DNA of 64,000 nt from positions 28,310,490 to 28,374,489 of the forward strand of contig OX421499.1 in NCBI GenBank assembly GCA_949126835.1, written 5' to 3'. Below the pieces are notes generated by a model, which was not told where the DNA came from, ran no database searches, and saw nothing but the letters and a program-made list of their open reading frames with translations. Source of the DNA: Anisus vortex (lineage: Eukaryota > Mollusca > Gastropoda > Planorbidae). Shown piece after piece: positions 46,901 through 58,900 of the stretch. How positions within the stretch are numbered: the stretch's first letter is position 1; the number at the start of each line of letters is the position of its first letter. A program made the translations under genes and the position numbers.

Positions 46901-49900
46901 GGCTTTTAGACCATTATGTCACACAGTTAATTTAACATGAAGTAAACTATCTTAGTTTTTGCACGAGAATAAAACATTTGTCACGATGTGGCAAATGAGA
47001 GGGGGTAATAATGGCTGGTTGTCTTAGAAGTATGAGGTGCCGATGCTGTGGTTGACCTGGAATATTTATTTGTTCTCTACTGGCTCGTTCAGATGTTGTT
47101 AAACACACACAAATAGACAGTTCTAAGTTAGGCAAGCAAGTCTCTGGTTACGTTTCAGGTGTTTATTTATGATTCAGATTCAATATCCAATGATGAAATA
47201 TACATACTAACATGCAGGGGAGATATAATGCTTGAGATATATGCACAGGAACGTCTATCACTCAATATACTGTGTTGTTGCGGAATCCAAGTTTAGGCTA
47301 CGCAACTATAATGAGGAAATTACGATTACTGGCTAAGTATCTGCAAGTCCAAGTAACAATTTGGGAGCTAGACCAAAACGATGTATCTAGCTCGGGAGCT
47401 GGGAGAGATCTGCTTTAGTTTAGTTGGGCGGGCTTTTTCGTGGACACTAGTCACCTGACCCAAGGTTAATTTGGTTGGCTTACATTTAATTACATCCTAT
47501 TCTCATTGGCTAGATTGAATATACATTTGCATAAGAAAAGCTTATTGGAGCCAAAAATGGATTGGGGGTCGGGGTTGCGAGGGCGGAAAGGGGGGGGGAG
47601 AGGTCTAGATGAAAGACAATTTATACAGACGTCATGCTGAGTGGGGGAATTTATCTCCCTTTGGTAGAATTTTAAGTAGTTAACTCAAGTGGCTGGGGGG
47701 GGGGGGGGGTTCGGACGAGAATTAGTCATATGTGTGCGAACTGAGTTCTTTGGTCAACGCTCAGGGAACGACCGTCTCAAAGCAATTGCATAACATGCCG
47801 CTAAGCTGAGGGGATATAAAGGGGGGGGTGGCGGGGACGCGAAGAAGGGGGGGTGAGTGAGGGATCGAGTAATGACTGTCTACACATGCGTTAAAATAGC
47901 ACAAGATATAAATACATTAAGACATGATATGAATACATTAATATAGCATAGGATAAAATATATACATTCTAACTAACACATTCGTACCCATTCAACCAAG
48001 ATGTAGTACCAAGTTGAATCGTATTAGTCAGTAGACTCTGAATTTGGGCGTAGTACAAGAGTATAGTGAAGGGTAGAGAAACAGGTGAGAAAGAGTGATG
48101 GGGAGATGTAATTGCGTAAGGGAGGGAGAAGATAATGACGTCAGACTAACCTTCTCTCTATTCTAGCTAAACTTAAGCTAATCTAAGGTTCTAGTTATAC
48201 ACTGCTATCTATCTAAGTGCTAATAGTCACTATTAAATCCAGAATTGTGACATCCCTCCGGGCCAATTTGGAATACACTTGAGAGTGGATTCATACCTAA
48301 TTTACTGAGTCTGAGGCCGGGGATTGAGTGGTGTCGGTGGGGCCTGAGTCAGGGGCGGGATCTGAGTCAGAGTACCGGGACAGGAAATCTGCGAGATGGT
48401 GTTCCTTCCCGGACTGGTAGATGGTCTGGAAGCTGTACTGTGACAGGGTGAGGGAGTACCTCCTTAGCCTTCTGTTTAGGTTTTTTGCGCATGCGAGAAA
48501 CGTGAGGGGTTGGTGGTCTGTGTGGAGGATAAAATGGCGACCGTATAGGTATATATGGAACTTCTCAATTCCAAACACAAGAGCCCAACATTCTAGCTCA
48601 GAAGTACTGTAATTCATCTGGGTGGCATTGAGCTTACGCGAGGCATATGCTACGGGAAACAGCATATTATCGTACTCCGGGTCGGGTTGTAGCAGGGCCG
48701 CGCCGACGGCACGTCCACTAGCGTCGCACTTCAATACGTAGGGGCGGGTCGGGTCAGGCAGACGGAGTATGGGTTTACTAGTGAGAGCAGCCTTCAGCTG
48801 GTCGAACGCTAGCTGGCATTCTGTTGACCAGGTGACTTTTTCCGGGAGGTTTTTCCGCGTCAAGTCTGTTAAAGGGGCCGCGATGCTATTGTATTGCGGT
48901 ATGAACCTTTGGTAGTACCCTGTTAGTCCTAGGAGGGACCTTATACCTGATTTGGTGGTGGGCTGAGGGGCTAACTTAATTTTCTCTACTTTGGTTTCGT
49001 CTGGCATTATTTTGTTCTTTTCGATCATGTGACCTAAGAATTTCAGTTTATTGAAACCTACCATGCATTTCGACGGCCTGGCGGTTAGGCCGGTTTCGCG
49101 GAGTCTAGCTAGTAGAGCGGTTATCGTTTCCACATGTTCTGCCCAGGTGGGCGTGGCTATCAAGATGTCATCCACGAAGTGGGTGATCCCAGGTCGGTCA
49201 ATTGGCTGGATCAGTTTTCGCATCATGCGAGTGAACACGGAGTGGGAATTGTTTAGGCCAAAGGGGACGGTTTGGAATTCGAAGTGGCCTTGGTCGGTGG
49301 TAAAGGCGAGGTAAGGGCGGCACTTCTCTTCCACTTCTATTTGGAAGAACCCCTTGCTAAGGTCAAACTTGGAAAAGTATTGAGCGTTGCTCAGTTTTGA
49401 AAATAGTAAATCAGGGTCTGGCATGGGCTCGACTTGAAATTCAGTGACTGCGTTTAACCGGCGGAAATCTACGCACATGCGGTGAGATCCGTCTGATTTC
49501 TTTACTAATACTATCGGCGCATTGTATGGGGAGGTTGAACTCGCGATGATGTTATGGGCTAACAGATAATTGATTTCTTTCTCAATGACGTCCAGTTTGG
49601 CGTGGGGCATAGCATATGGCTTGACCGTAATGGGTCGCGGGTCCGTGACTTTCATGGTGAACGTCTCTAAGTTAGTACGTCCTGGGGTGTCAGTTAGCAC
49701 ATCTGAGTGTGAGGAAAGTAAGTTTTTGACTGTTTTGATCTGTTCAGGGGTTAAGAGGGGACAGATTCCTACGTCATCCATGGTTTCTCCCTTATGTAAG
49801 GGAAACGCGGTCAGTGAGTCATCGGCTTCTGTTTCTTCCGCGATGGCGGTTGCTACAAGGGGCGTATCGTCGAGTGGGCGTTCGAGGTATTGTTTTAGCA

Positions 49901-52900
49901 GGTTGATGTGGAACATTTTGTCTTTGTTTCCGACTTTGATGAGGTAGTTAGTGCCTGAGAGCTTTTTTGTAACTGGGTAGGGGCCCCTCCATGCTAACTG
50001 GAGTTTGTTGTAAGAGGAGGGGAGGAGCAGTAGTGCCTTATCGCCCGGAGCCAGAGAGCGTTCTTTGGCCCGCCGATTGTATAGTTTCTCCTGTTTCTCC
50101 CTCTCCTTGGCTAAGTGTTTTGAGGCGATAGTGTGGACAGTGTTAAGCCTAGCCTTTAAGTTGTTGATGTAGGCGTGGACGGAGAGTTCTTCGGGATGTG
50201 GGGAAGGGTTAGTCCAGGCGCGCTTGAGGAGTTCTAGAGGCCCACGGGGTTGGGAACCGAATAGCATCTCATAGGGAGTGTAGCCTAGAGTAGAATGGGG
50301 GGTGGACCGATATGCGAATAAGGCTGTGGGGAGGAGTGTGTCCCACTCATCCAGAGGGCCATCGACGGTTTTCTTTAACAGCCCGATTAAAGTTTGGTTA
50401 AAACGTTCGACTAGCCCATTGCATTGAGGGTGGTAGGGGGAGGATCGGATGTGGGTGGTGTTCATTATGTGCAGCGCTTCTCTCATCAGTGTGCCGGTGA
50501 ATTGGGGCCCGTTATCGGAGAGTAGGACTTCGGGAAACCCCACTCTCGTGAAAATGGTAAACAGTGCCTCGGCCACGTGTTTTGCGTCCTCTTTCGGCAA
50601 CGCTACCGCTTCCGGCCAATTGGTGGCCTGACATATCACGCAGAGTATGAACCTGTTCTTCTTACGTGTTATGGAAAGTGGCCCGACGAGGTCTACTGAC
50701 ACCCGCTGAAAGGGTGTGTCGGTCACCGGGTGTTTACCTAACGGTACTGGTTTAGTGTGGTGGGCCTTGGACATGAGCTGGCATTGGTGGCATGACGCTA
50801 CAAATCGTTTGATCTCATTGTGCATGCCGGGCCAGTGGAAATAATGGGTGATTTTGTTGATTGTGGACCCTTGCCCTTGGTGACCACCCAGGGTTGAGTC
50901 GTGGGCCGCCTCCATTACTTGTCTACGGTAGGGACCGGGAATGATGAGCTGGTCTCTGACCGATCCGTCAGGGAGGCTGGACCGTCGGAACAGTCGTTTC
51001 CCTTTTTGAACAAACGAGTGGGGTTTCGGGGGGTCTGGGTTTTGACCGACCTTAGCGAACAGTGGGGCCAGGGTCGAGTCTTCCTGTTGGGCCCGCAGGA
51101 ATTCGTGGGCCGTGGGGGATTCCTCGAGAGGGTGGGGAACAGGGTCAGGGTGCGCGCGTGTGGCCACTGAGGCTAGGGGAGGGAGGGGGACATCGGCAAG
51201 GTTGACGTATCGTTCCCCCAGGATGACGTCATAGGGTAATTTGGCTCGGACTGCTAAGGTAGCCGTGCCAGTGTATGGTTGTGACTTGATGTGAACCTTG
51301 GCGGTTGGGAGGGACTCAACTTCTCCCGTTACCACTCTATATTGGATTGACTCGCCGGTGTAATCGGAGGGACTCACGAAGGAGGTCTTAGCGAACCCAT
51401 CGATCTGGCATCCTGAGTCGAGAAGGGCCCTGGCTCTTTTAGAGTTGATCTCTATATTTCTTTCTGTCTTGGTTTCCGGTTTGTCGGAGGGTGTAAGCGG
51501 GGGGGTGTCGGTTTCTGGGTCTTGCGCCCGGGGGGTGTCCGCAGGGCAAAGGGTGATGGTGTATACTCCTCGGGGGGGGGGGGGTTCTGGGAGTGATTAG
51601 GGCCGGTATGTGCATTAGGCTGTTGCCTAGTGGAGTCACCTTGTCGAGTCGATTGGGTTTGCCCGGTGCCGGTTTGTGCCCTGGTCGGTTGGTATGGTTG
51701 GCCCGCACGTCGGGAGTCTTGAGGGGGCGGGGGGGGGGGGGGTCTGGGTTGGGGTGGACCCGGTCGGGACGACGGGAAGCTGATTTGACTGATTAGTGGG
51801 GGAGGGTTGGTGCGGTGGTTGTCCCAGTTATTCCAGGGTGACTGTGGGTGACCCGGGCGGGACAGATGGCCCGGTGGCCGTGTCGACCTCCCATTTTCCT
51901 GTCGGGAAGCGGGATGTGAGAGAGATTTCTCCCGGGGGTGGGACGATTCTACCTTGTTGGCTTGCAGAAATCTATCTGCGCTTTGTAGGGAGGAGGGTAA
52001 CCCTTCGATCCCGTGTTGTATCAGGAAGGCCTTGAGTTTAGGTGTCATTTGTGACTCTACCTGCTCAGTCATTAGGAGGGTGACCATACCGTCGAATGAC
52101 TGCTCGATATTTCCCAACTCAACCCACTTAAGAAGGTAGGATTGGATTCGTTCCGCGAATCGGGTGTAATTCTCCCCTGGTCGTAGCGTGGACGACCGAA
52201 ACTTTTTCTGGTAGTGGGACGCGTGCAACTGGTGCCGGTTTAAGAGCGCGTTCTTCAGTGCAGCGCATGACTCCATGTCTTCTGGGGCCAGTTTACAGTA
52301 AGCCTCGTAGTCCTCTCCTCTCAGAGTGGAGACGAGGATCCTACAATGCAATTCTGGGGGGACCTCATTCAGCTCCATGCAGTCGCTAAACCGCCGGAGG
52401 TAGATGTCAAACTGTTCTAAACGGGGGTCGTGGACGTCGGTCCATAGAGAAGCATGTCTGGGGAGGGGATGGTTGGGGGTGGCTGAACTAAATGATGAGG
52501 GGGAGTTTGGGTTGTCGTTGTTATCGGGGGCCCTAACACTTGCTGCTAATTCAGCTAATCTGAATTCGTGTGCCCTGCGTGCTTCCTCGTCTAACCTATG
52601 TTTCTCTCTCTCCTCTCTAGCTAATTGTTCTACTCTAAGCCTATCTTCTCTTTCTAATTGTTCTGCTCTCTCCTCTCTAGCTAATTGTTCTACTCTAAGC
52701 CTATCTTCTCTTTCTAATTGTTCTGCTCTCTCCTCTCTAGCTACCTGTTCTAATCTAAGTCTCTCTGTCTTGGCCTCATGGGCCGCTACCTGCTCTACTA
52801 CGTATTTAGTGATGTCTGAGTCAATGTAGCCTATAGCTATAGCCTCTTCTCTCAACTGCTTACGCAATAGTACACCTTCCGCCATAGTAACAGAGTGAGG

Positions 52901-55900
52901 CGAGATTAAGATACTAGAGGCGGACAGAGATATAGCGAGATAGGAAAGGAAAATATAGGAGGGGTGTTGGGGTTCAGAGTTTAGCTAACGTAATACAACT
53001 CAAAATGGTACTCACCAGACCGCAATTCCAGAATTTTACACACATACACTAACACACGTATATCCAATCATAAAGTTATCGTTTATATGGCGCTCGGCGC
53101 TGTTGGTGCAGATAACTTCGGGCTGGTTAGGAATCTCTTTCCCCGTGCCGGGACTGGATTAGCGTTTAATGTTAGTGTCTATTTTCCCGGGTTTGGATAC
53201 CGGGAACTACGGCGGGTTCCTACGGGGAGGTTGACAGGGCAGTTGTCGGGTTCTCGGCGGTCTCTAGTTGTCGGGCAGGCTGATGCGGCGGCGGTGGGTC
53301 TCTCTGCTGACGTCTCGGGTGCCGGTATGTTGATGCGGGGCCAGAGGGTGGCGACCTGGCGGTTGGGGCGGCAAATCTGGCGTAATGGGGTGGCAAATTT
53401 GGTTGCTGGTGTGTCTGGGGTGACGTAGGCTGGGGTGACGTAGGCGTAGGCTGGGGTGGCGTAAGCGTAGGCTGGGGTGTCGTAGGCGTAGGCTGGGATG
53501 GCGTAAGCGTAGGCTGGGGTGTCGTAGGCGTAGGCTGGGGTGGCGTAAGCGTAGGCTGGGGTGGCGTAGGCGTAGGCTGGGGTGTCGTAAGCGTCGGCTG
53601 GGGTGGCGTAGGCTGCGTAAAGTGGCGAGCCTGGTTTGATGGGTTGATGGATCTGGTTGCTGGCGTTGGGATGACGGGTCTGGTTGCTGGCTTAGAGTCT
53701 TTGTGTTGTAGAGAGATGAGCCCCCATCCAGGGTCGGTTTCAGAATCGGCGTAGTCCTCGGGTTGTTGCTGTTGACAGTTCAGATAATCCCGGATACGAG
53801 GTCCCACTTTGTCACGATGTGGCAAATGAGAGGGGGTAATAATGGCTGGTTGTCTTAGAAGTATGAGGTGCCGATGCTGTGGTTGACCTGGAATATTTAT
53901 TTGTTCTCTACTGGCTCGTTCAGATGTTGTTAAACACACACAAATAGACAGTTCTAAGTTAGGCAAGCAAGTCTCTGGTTACGTTTCAGGTGTTTATTTA
54001 TGATTCAGATTCAATATCCAATGATGAAATATACATACTAACATGCAGGGGAGATATAATGCTTGAGATATATGCACAGGAACGTCTATCACTCAATATA
54101 CTGTGTTGTTGCGGAATCCAAGTTTAGGCTACGCAACTATAATGAGGAAATTACGATTACTGGCTAAGTATCTGCAAGTCCAAGTAACAATTTGGGAGCT
54201 AGACCAAAACGATGTATCTAGCTCGGGAGCTGGGAGAGATCTGCTTTAGTTTAGTTGGGCGGGCTTTTTCGTGGACACTAGTCACCTGACCCAAGGTTAA
54301 TTTGGTTGGCTTACATTTAATTACATCCTATTCTCATTGGCTAGATTGAATATACATTTGCATAAGAAAAGCTTATTGGAGCCAAAAATGGATTGGGGGT
54401 CGGGGTTGCGAGGGCGGAAAGGGGGGGGGGGGAGAGGTCTAGATGAAAGACAATTTATACAGACGTCATGCTGAGTGGGGGAATTTATCTCCCTTTGGTA
54501 GAATTTTAAGAAGTTAACTCAAGTGGCTGGGGGGGGGGGGGGGGGTTTCGGACGAGAATTAGTCATATGTGTGCGAACTGAGTTCTTTGGTCAACGCTCA
54601 GGGAACGACCGTCTCAAAGCAATTGCATAACATGCCGCTAAGCTGAGGGGATATAAAGGGGGGGGGGGGTGGCGGGGACGCGAAGAAGGGGGGGTGAGTG
54701 AGGGATCGAGTAATGACTGTCTACACATGCGTTAAAATAGCACAAGATATAAATACATTAAGACATGATATGAATACATTAATATAGCATAGGATAAAAT
54801 ATATACATTCTAACTAACACATTCGTACCCATTCAACCAAGATGTAGTACCAAGTTGAATCGTATTAGTCAGTAGACTCTGAATTTGGGCGTAGTACAAG
54901 AGTATAGTGAAGGGTAGAGAAACAGGTGAGAAAGAGTGATGGGGAGATGTAATTGCGTAAGGGAGGGAGAAGATAATGACGTCAGACTAACCTTCTCTCT
55001 ATTCTAGCTAAACTTAAGCTAATCTAAGGTTCTAGTTATACACTGCTATCTATCTAAGTGCTAATAGTCACTATTAAATCCAGAATTGTGACAACATTGT
55101 ATAATGTTATAAACAGTTTAAAATTCTAATATGATACCTGAAAAGCTGCATGTGATCTATAATATTCATCATCAGACTGGAGAAAGGGAACAAAGCAGCT
55201 AAAGCGCACACCGCCTTGCTGGGCTATTTCCCTTTGCTGTGCAAGATTGTTATAAGCAAATGATGATAGAGCAGAGCCTGCTAAAAGTCTTACAATTGGC
55301 TGATAGGAGTATAGCAGGCGAAGAATTCTAACATAGCTAAAATCAGAGTGCCTAGATATTTCTTTTAAAATTTGCTTGTTACCTGCAAAAAGATAAAGTA
55401 TAGTTGAATATTTTACAGCAATATTAGTGAAAATATTAATGGAAAAAAATGCTGCAAGTAATATTAGTTTTCTTATCAATTTTGTGTATTACATAATATG
55501 TAAATAAAAGACATTTTAAAAGAAGATGGTTTTATTTTTTAGTAAGTATTTTTTTAAAATGTTTTTTTTATATCAACTTTAATAGAAATTTTTTGTTTTT
55601 TTAAATTGGATGATTAAAATATTCATTAACTAGAAGTGCATAAAGGGATGCTGAAAATGACAATCTTTAATTTGATATCCCCATTTTAAAAATGAACTAC
55701 CTTTTGAAAGTTTAGGGTGACCTGAAAAAAAAAATGATGGCTAAGTGGTTTAGTATCAGCAAATCCCATATTATTACTTTTCCAATGTTCTCAATACAAA
55801 ATCCTGATAAAAATGCCTGGCACTGCCTTTCCTTTACAATATTCTCATGTGCCATGACCCCCAGAATAAGATGATTGCTGTTTCACTAGCACTATAAACT

Positions 55901-58900
55901 GAAATGGGGGTAGACTTACAAGTGGAATGTCCATCACTTTTATTTTGGTACTACATTTATTACCGGTACTATTAAATTTTTGATAATATCCACCAATTGT
56001 GGAAATTCAGCACACTGAGCATGCTTGATGGCATGGTACTGAACGTTGTGCTATAAAAATGACCATCATCAAATGTACAGTAGGTAATGCTCCATATTTT
56101 ACATTTTAATAACAGATCTACATTAAAACGTTTTTTTTCACATACGACTATAATTTTGATAAAAAGGAATGTGTATTGAATCCAGCATACCCATTGAAAC
56201 AGAACCCAATGTGTAGGCTGCTTCAACCTGAACCACTTCATTGACTGAATGAACCATCAGTGCCACCAAAAACTTGACGCCTTGGGACTGCAGAACAGTA
56301 TTCTGGTTCTTGCGATGAGGAACATTGGCCACACCCACACATAAGTTTCTTGAGAAAATAACAAAAATAATTAAGGTAGGTGCCCTATAGATCTGCCTTG
56401 AAGTATGAAGTAACTGTTGATTAAGTTATCCACGATCCCTTTAATGTGGCAATATTTGTTATAAAAATAAAAGCAAAATATCATAAATACAATTTTGCTA
56501 ATTCAATAACATAATATCTGAATTAATAGCTTTTTTAAAGTGTTTTTAAAGAGTCAATAAATTAAACAAATTAAATTTACCTTAAAGTTTTTATTGTGCT
56601 AAGCACTATAAACTCATGGGGAGATTTTAGAAGCCGAACTACTGAAGGAATCCCATTGGCTTTGCCAATTTCTGATTGTTTGTTGACTGGCCCCTGGGCC
56701 AACACCCCTAGACCTTCTGACCCAATGAAGTTTATGTTTGCAGCTGTTGAGTTTAAAAATTCAATCAACATGGGGACATCAATCCAGTCAGCCATCTCTC
56801 TCTTTTCATCAATACTTTCCCCTGCCAAAGACCAAAGAGCCATGGCAGTTTTCTCAAGAAGGGCCTCAACTCTGTAAATGAGAAGATAATTCATAAAGCA
56901 ATTAATACTGGCGTAAAAATTATTGTAAAAAATGTCTTCAAAAAGCGAAAAAAAAGTATAATAATTTCAAAATATTTTTCAACATAATCTCTTTTAAAAT
57001 GAAAATTAATTAATAACTAATATTTAATATTTTGATAAATTTAATACTCTAAGGCATATGCAGAAAACATTATTAGCTCACCTTTTTTTTTTCAACCACT
57101 GCATCAAAAGGGGAACAATCCTTTTGCTCTTTAAATCAATCTGTGCTTGTTGGTTTCCTTCAGAAAGTTTGTGAATAGCTTCAACAACACTGTGCTATTT
57201 GAAAGAGAGGGCATTGTTTTGATTTATTGGCCTTAAGACATTACAGAGGTATATTCAATTACTATAATTTAACTTGACTTTTAAAAACTCACACACTGTA
57301 GGATGATGTGAGAAAAAATTTCAAAACAAAAATTCACCTGTATGTCTCTGTTTCTGCTATGTGTTATTAAGACATTTTTTATGTGCTGAGAAATGCCTTC
57401 AGTAATAAATGCTGATTGGTTGAAACTATCTCCCTCTGCCAAGCCAGAGACAGCCTTGATTAGAGCCAATACCAAGCTGGATTCATTGTACTCAAACAGA
57501 TTGACAATGGCTGAAATCATTCCTTGGGCATTACCTACAGCACTGCGATGCTTATTTGATGACTTTGCTATGTTACTAATGGCTTGCACAGCATAAACTA
57601 AAACTTCTGCATCCTCATAGGTTTGAAGAATCTTTCAAACAAAATATTCAGTACATTAGTAAATCATTAAAAAAAATGTAAAACATAAATTTTCAAGTTA
57701 ATGAAGGAAAACAGCCTTTGGCCTATTGTAGTATAATAGGAATTATATTAGGAACTATATATATATCACTGACTTAAAAGCATAAACATACTTTCAGTAA
57801 ACTGGCCATAGCCTGATGCTGTATTAGCAGCTCTGAGAAATCTTTATTGACAGCCAAGTCACGAATCACTTCACACGACAGTTGGACAACGTCAATGACT
57901 TGTGACTTCAAGAGATGGATAAACACGGGTATTCCCCCACATTTTACCAACTGATCCTGTAATAAAATATATGTCTATATAATGGTGAACTAATGATATC
58001 CATGTAAAAAAAAAGGGTATGCTAGGGGTACGGGTATGCCCTACATTAAAATTATTTAGAGATAATATATTTTTTGGCATAAATATATAAATAAATATAT
58101 TAACTTTGCATATTTTAAATAAAATTCTTCCAATAAACTAAACCAAGGCAACAGGCTTTTTTTACTGCTACCTAAAATTAGACAATTATCTAGAATAAAT
58201 AATATTGTATGTATGGTGAACGATTTTTATCAAAGGGGTGTAACTCTTAAACAATTTTTTTTTTAAATAATTTTTCCCTATAAATAGATAGTCTACATGT
58301 TGTTTTTTCTTTGTTGTTGTTTTTTTGTTTGTTATTGTTGTTTTAAATCTTACAAAACTATAGAGTCTAATATTGTTTTTAGAATCTTGATTAATAACTA
58401 TAGGCCACTAACAGCGCAAAAATTGTTGTTATTTCACAATTCTTGTTAAGGATATGTAAATTTTAAAGCTGGTAGTATGACCGCCCCCCCCCCCCCTTTA
58501 ATCATAATTAATCTATAGACATTTGTTTTAGAGCTATATACTATATATAATTGTATATTTTAGCTATATTCATAATCGTAATTTGACACCAACACCAGAT
58601 AGCGTGGTTCATTTTTTCAATATTTTTTATCATCTTCTAACCTGAACTTGTTGATTTTCTATTACGTTCAGCAAAGTCTGAATGGCTGGGATTTTGAATT
58701 CATCTGGGATGGTGTTCTTAGCCGCTTTCACTATTGCTGGCACCCCGCCATTATCATAGAAGGGTTGCCACTCTGGGTTAATTATGCTGCAACAGAAAAA
58801 GGAGAACCAAATGAAAAGGGTATCTTTTTGTTTTGTTTTGTAAAGCAAGATAAATAGATTACCAAATAAACACGACGAAGTAAAAATAATCTAGTAAAAA

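Larger units (their letters stand above)
53220..53809 (-). other. leader region with a long open frame lacking methionine
   Basis: A 248-codon open frame runs from inside the 5' LTR (53966) through the primer-binding site to 53220. It opens on a TTG codon and contains no ATG. Its middle is (PQPTLTP/PQPTPTT)n, encoded by a 21-bp minisatellite. Most likely an untranslated leader kept open by the repeat composition. A translated product would need a non-AUG start. Confidence 0.45.
46979..55093 (-). mobile_element. LTR retrotransposon, Ty3/gypsy type with Gmr1-like domain order
   Basis: An 8.1-kb element with two LTRs (46979-48252 and 53810-55093), each starting TGTCAC and ending GTGACA, and a 5-bp target duplication ACATT (46974-46978 and 55094-55098). 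It reads on the minus strand: 5' LTR, primer-binding site, about 0.9-kb leader, gag, pol in another frame, purine tract, 3' LTR. No env. Apart from poly-G lengths I noticed one substitution between the LTRs (47677 T versus 54511 A), so the insertion is young. It lies in ANKAR intron 9, in the gene's sense orientation, with the 5' LTR edge 44 bp from the exon-9 splice donor. Confidence 0.96.

Noticed and set aside
46947..47135. 62-codon frame at the left LTR
   Set aside because: It is the LTR copy of the start of the leader frame reading out into intron sequence.
48421..52829. Plus-strand frames inside gag and pol
   Set aside because: Antisense shadows created by the GC-rich coding sequence of the retrotransposon.
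53220..53966. Leader frame as a real third gene of the retrotransposon
   Set aside because: It has no ATG at all, and its openness is explained by a Pro/Gln/Thr-coding minisatellite. Kept only as an observation.
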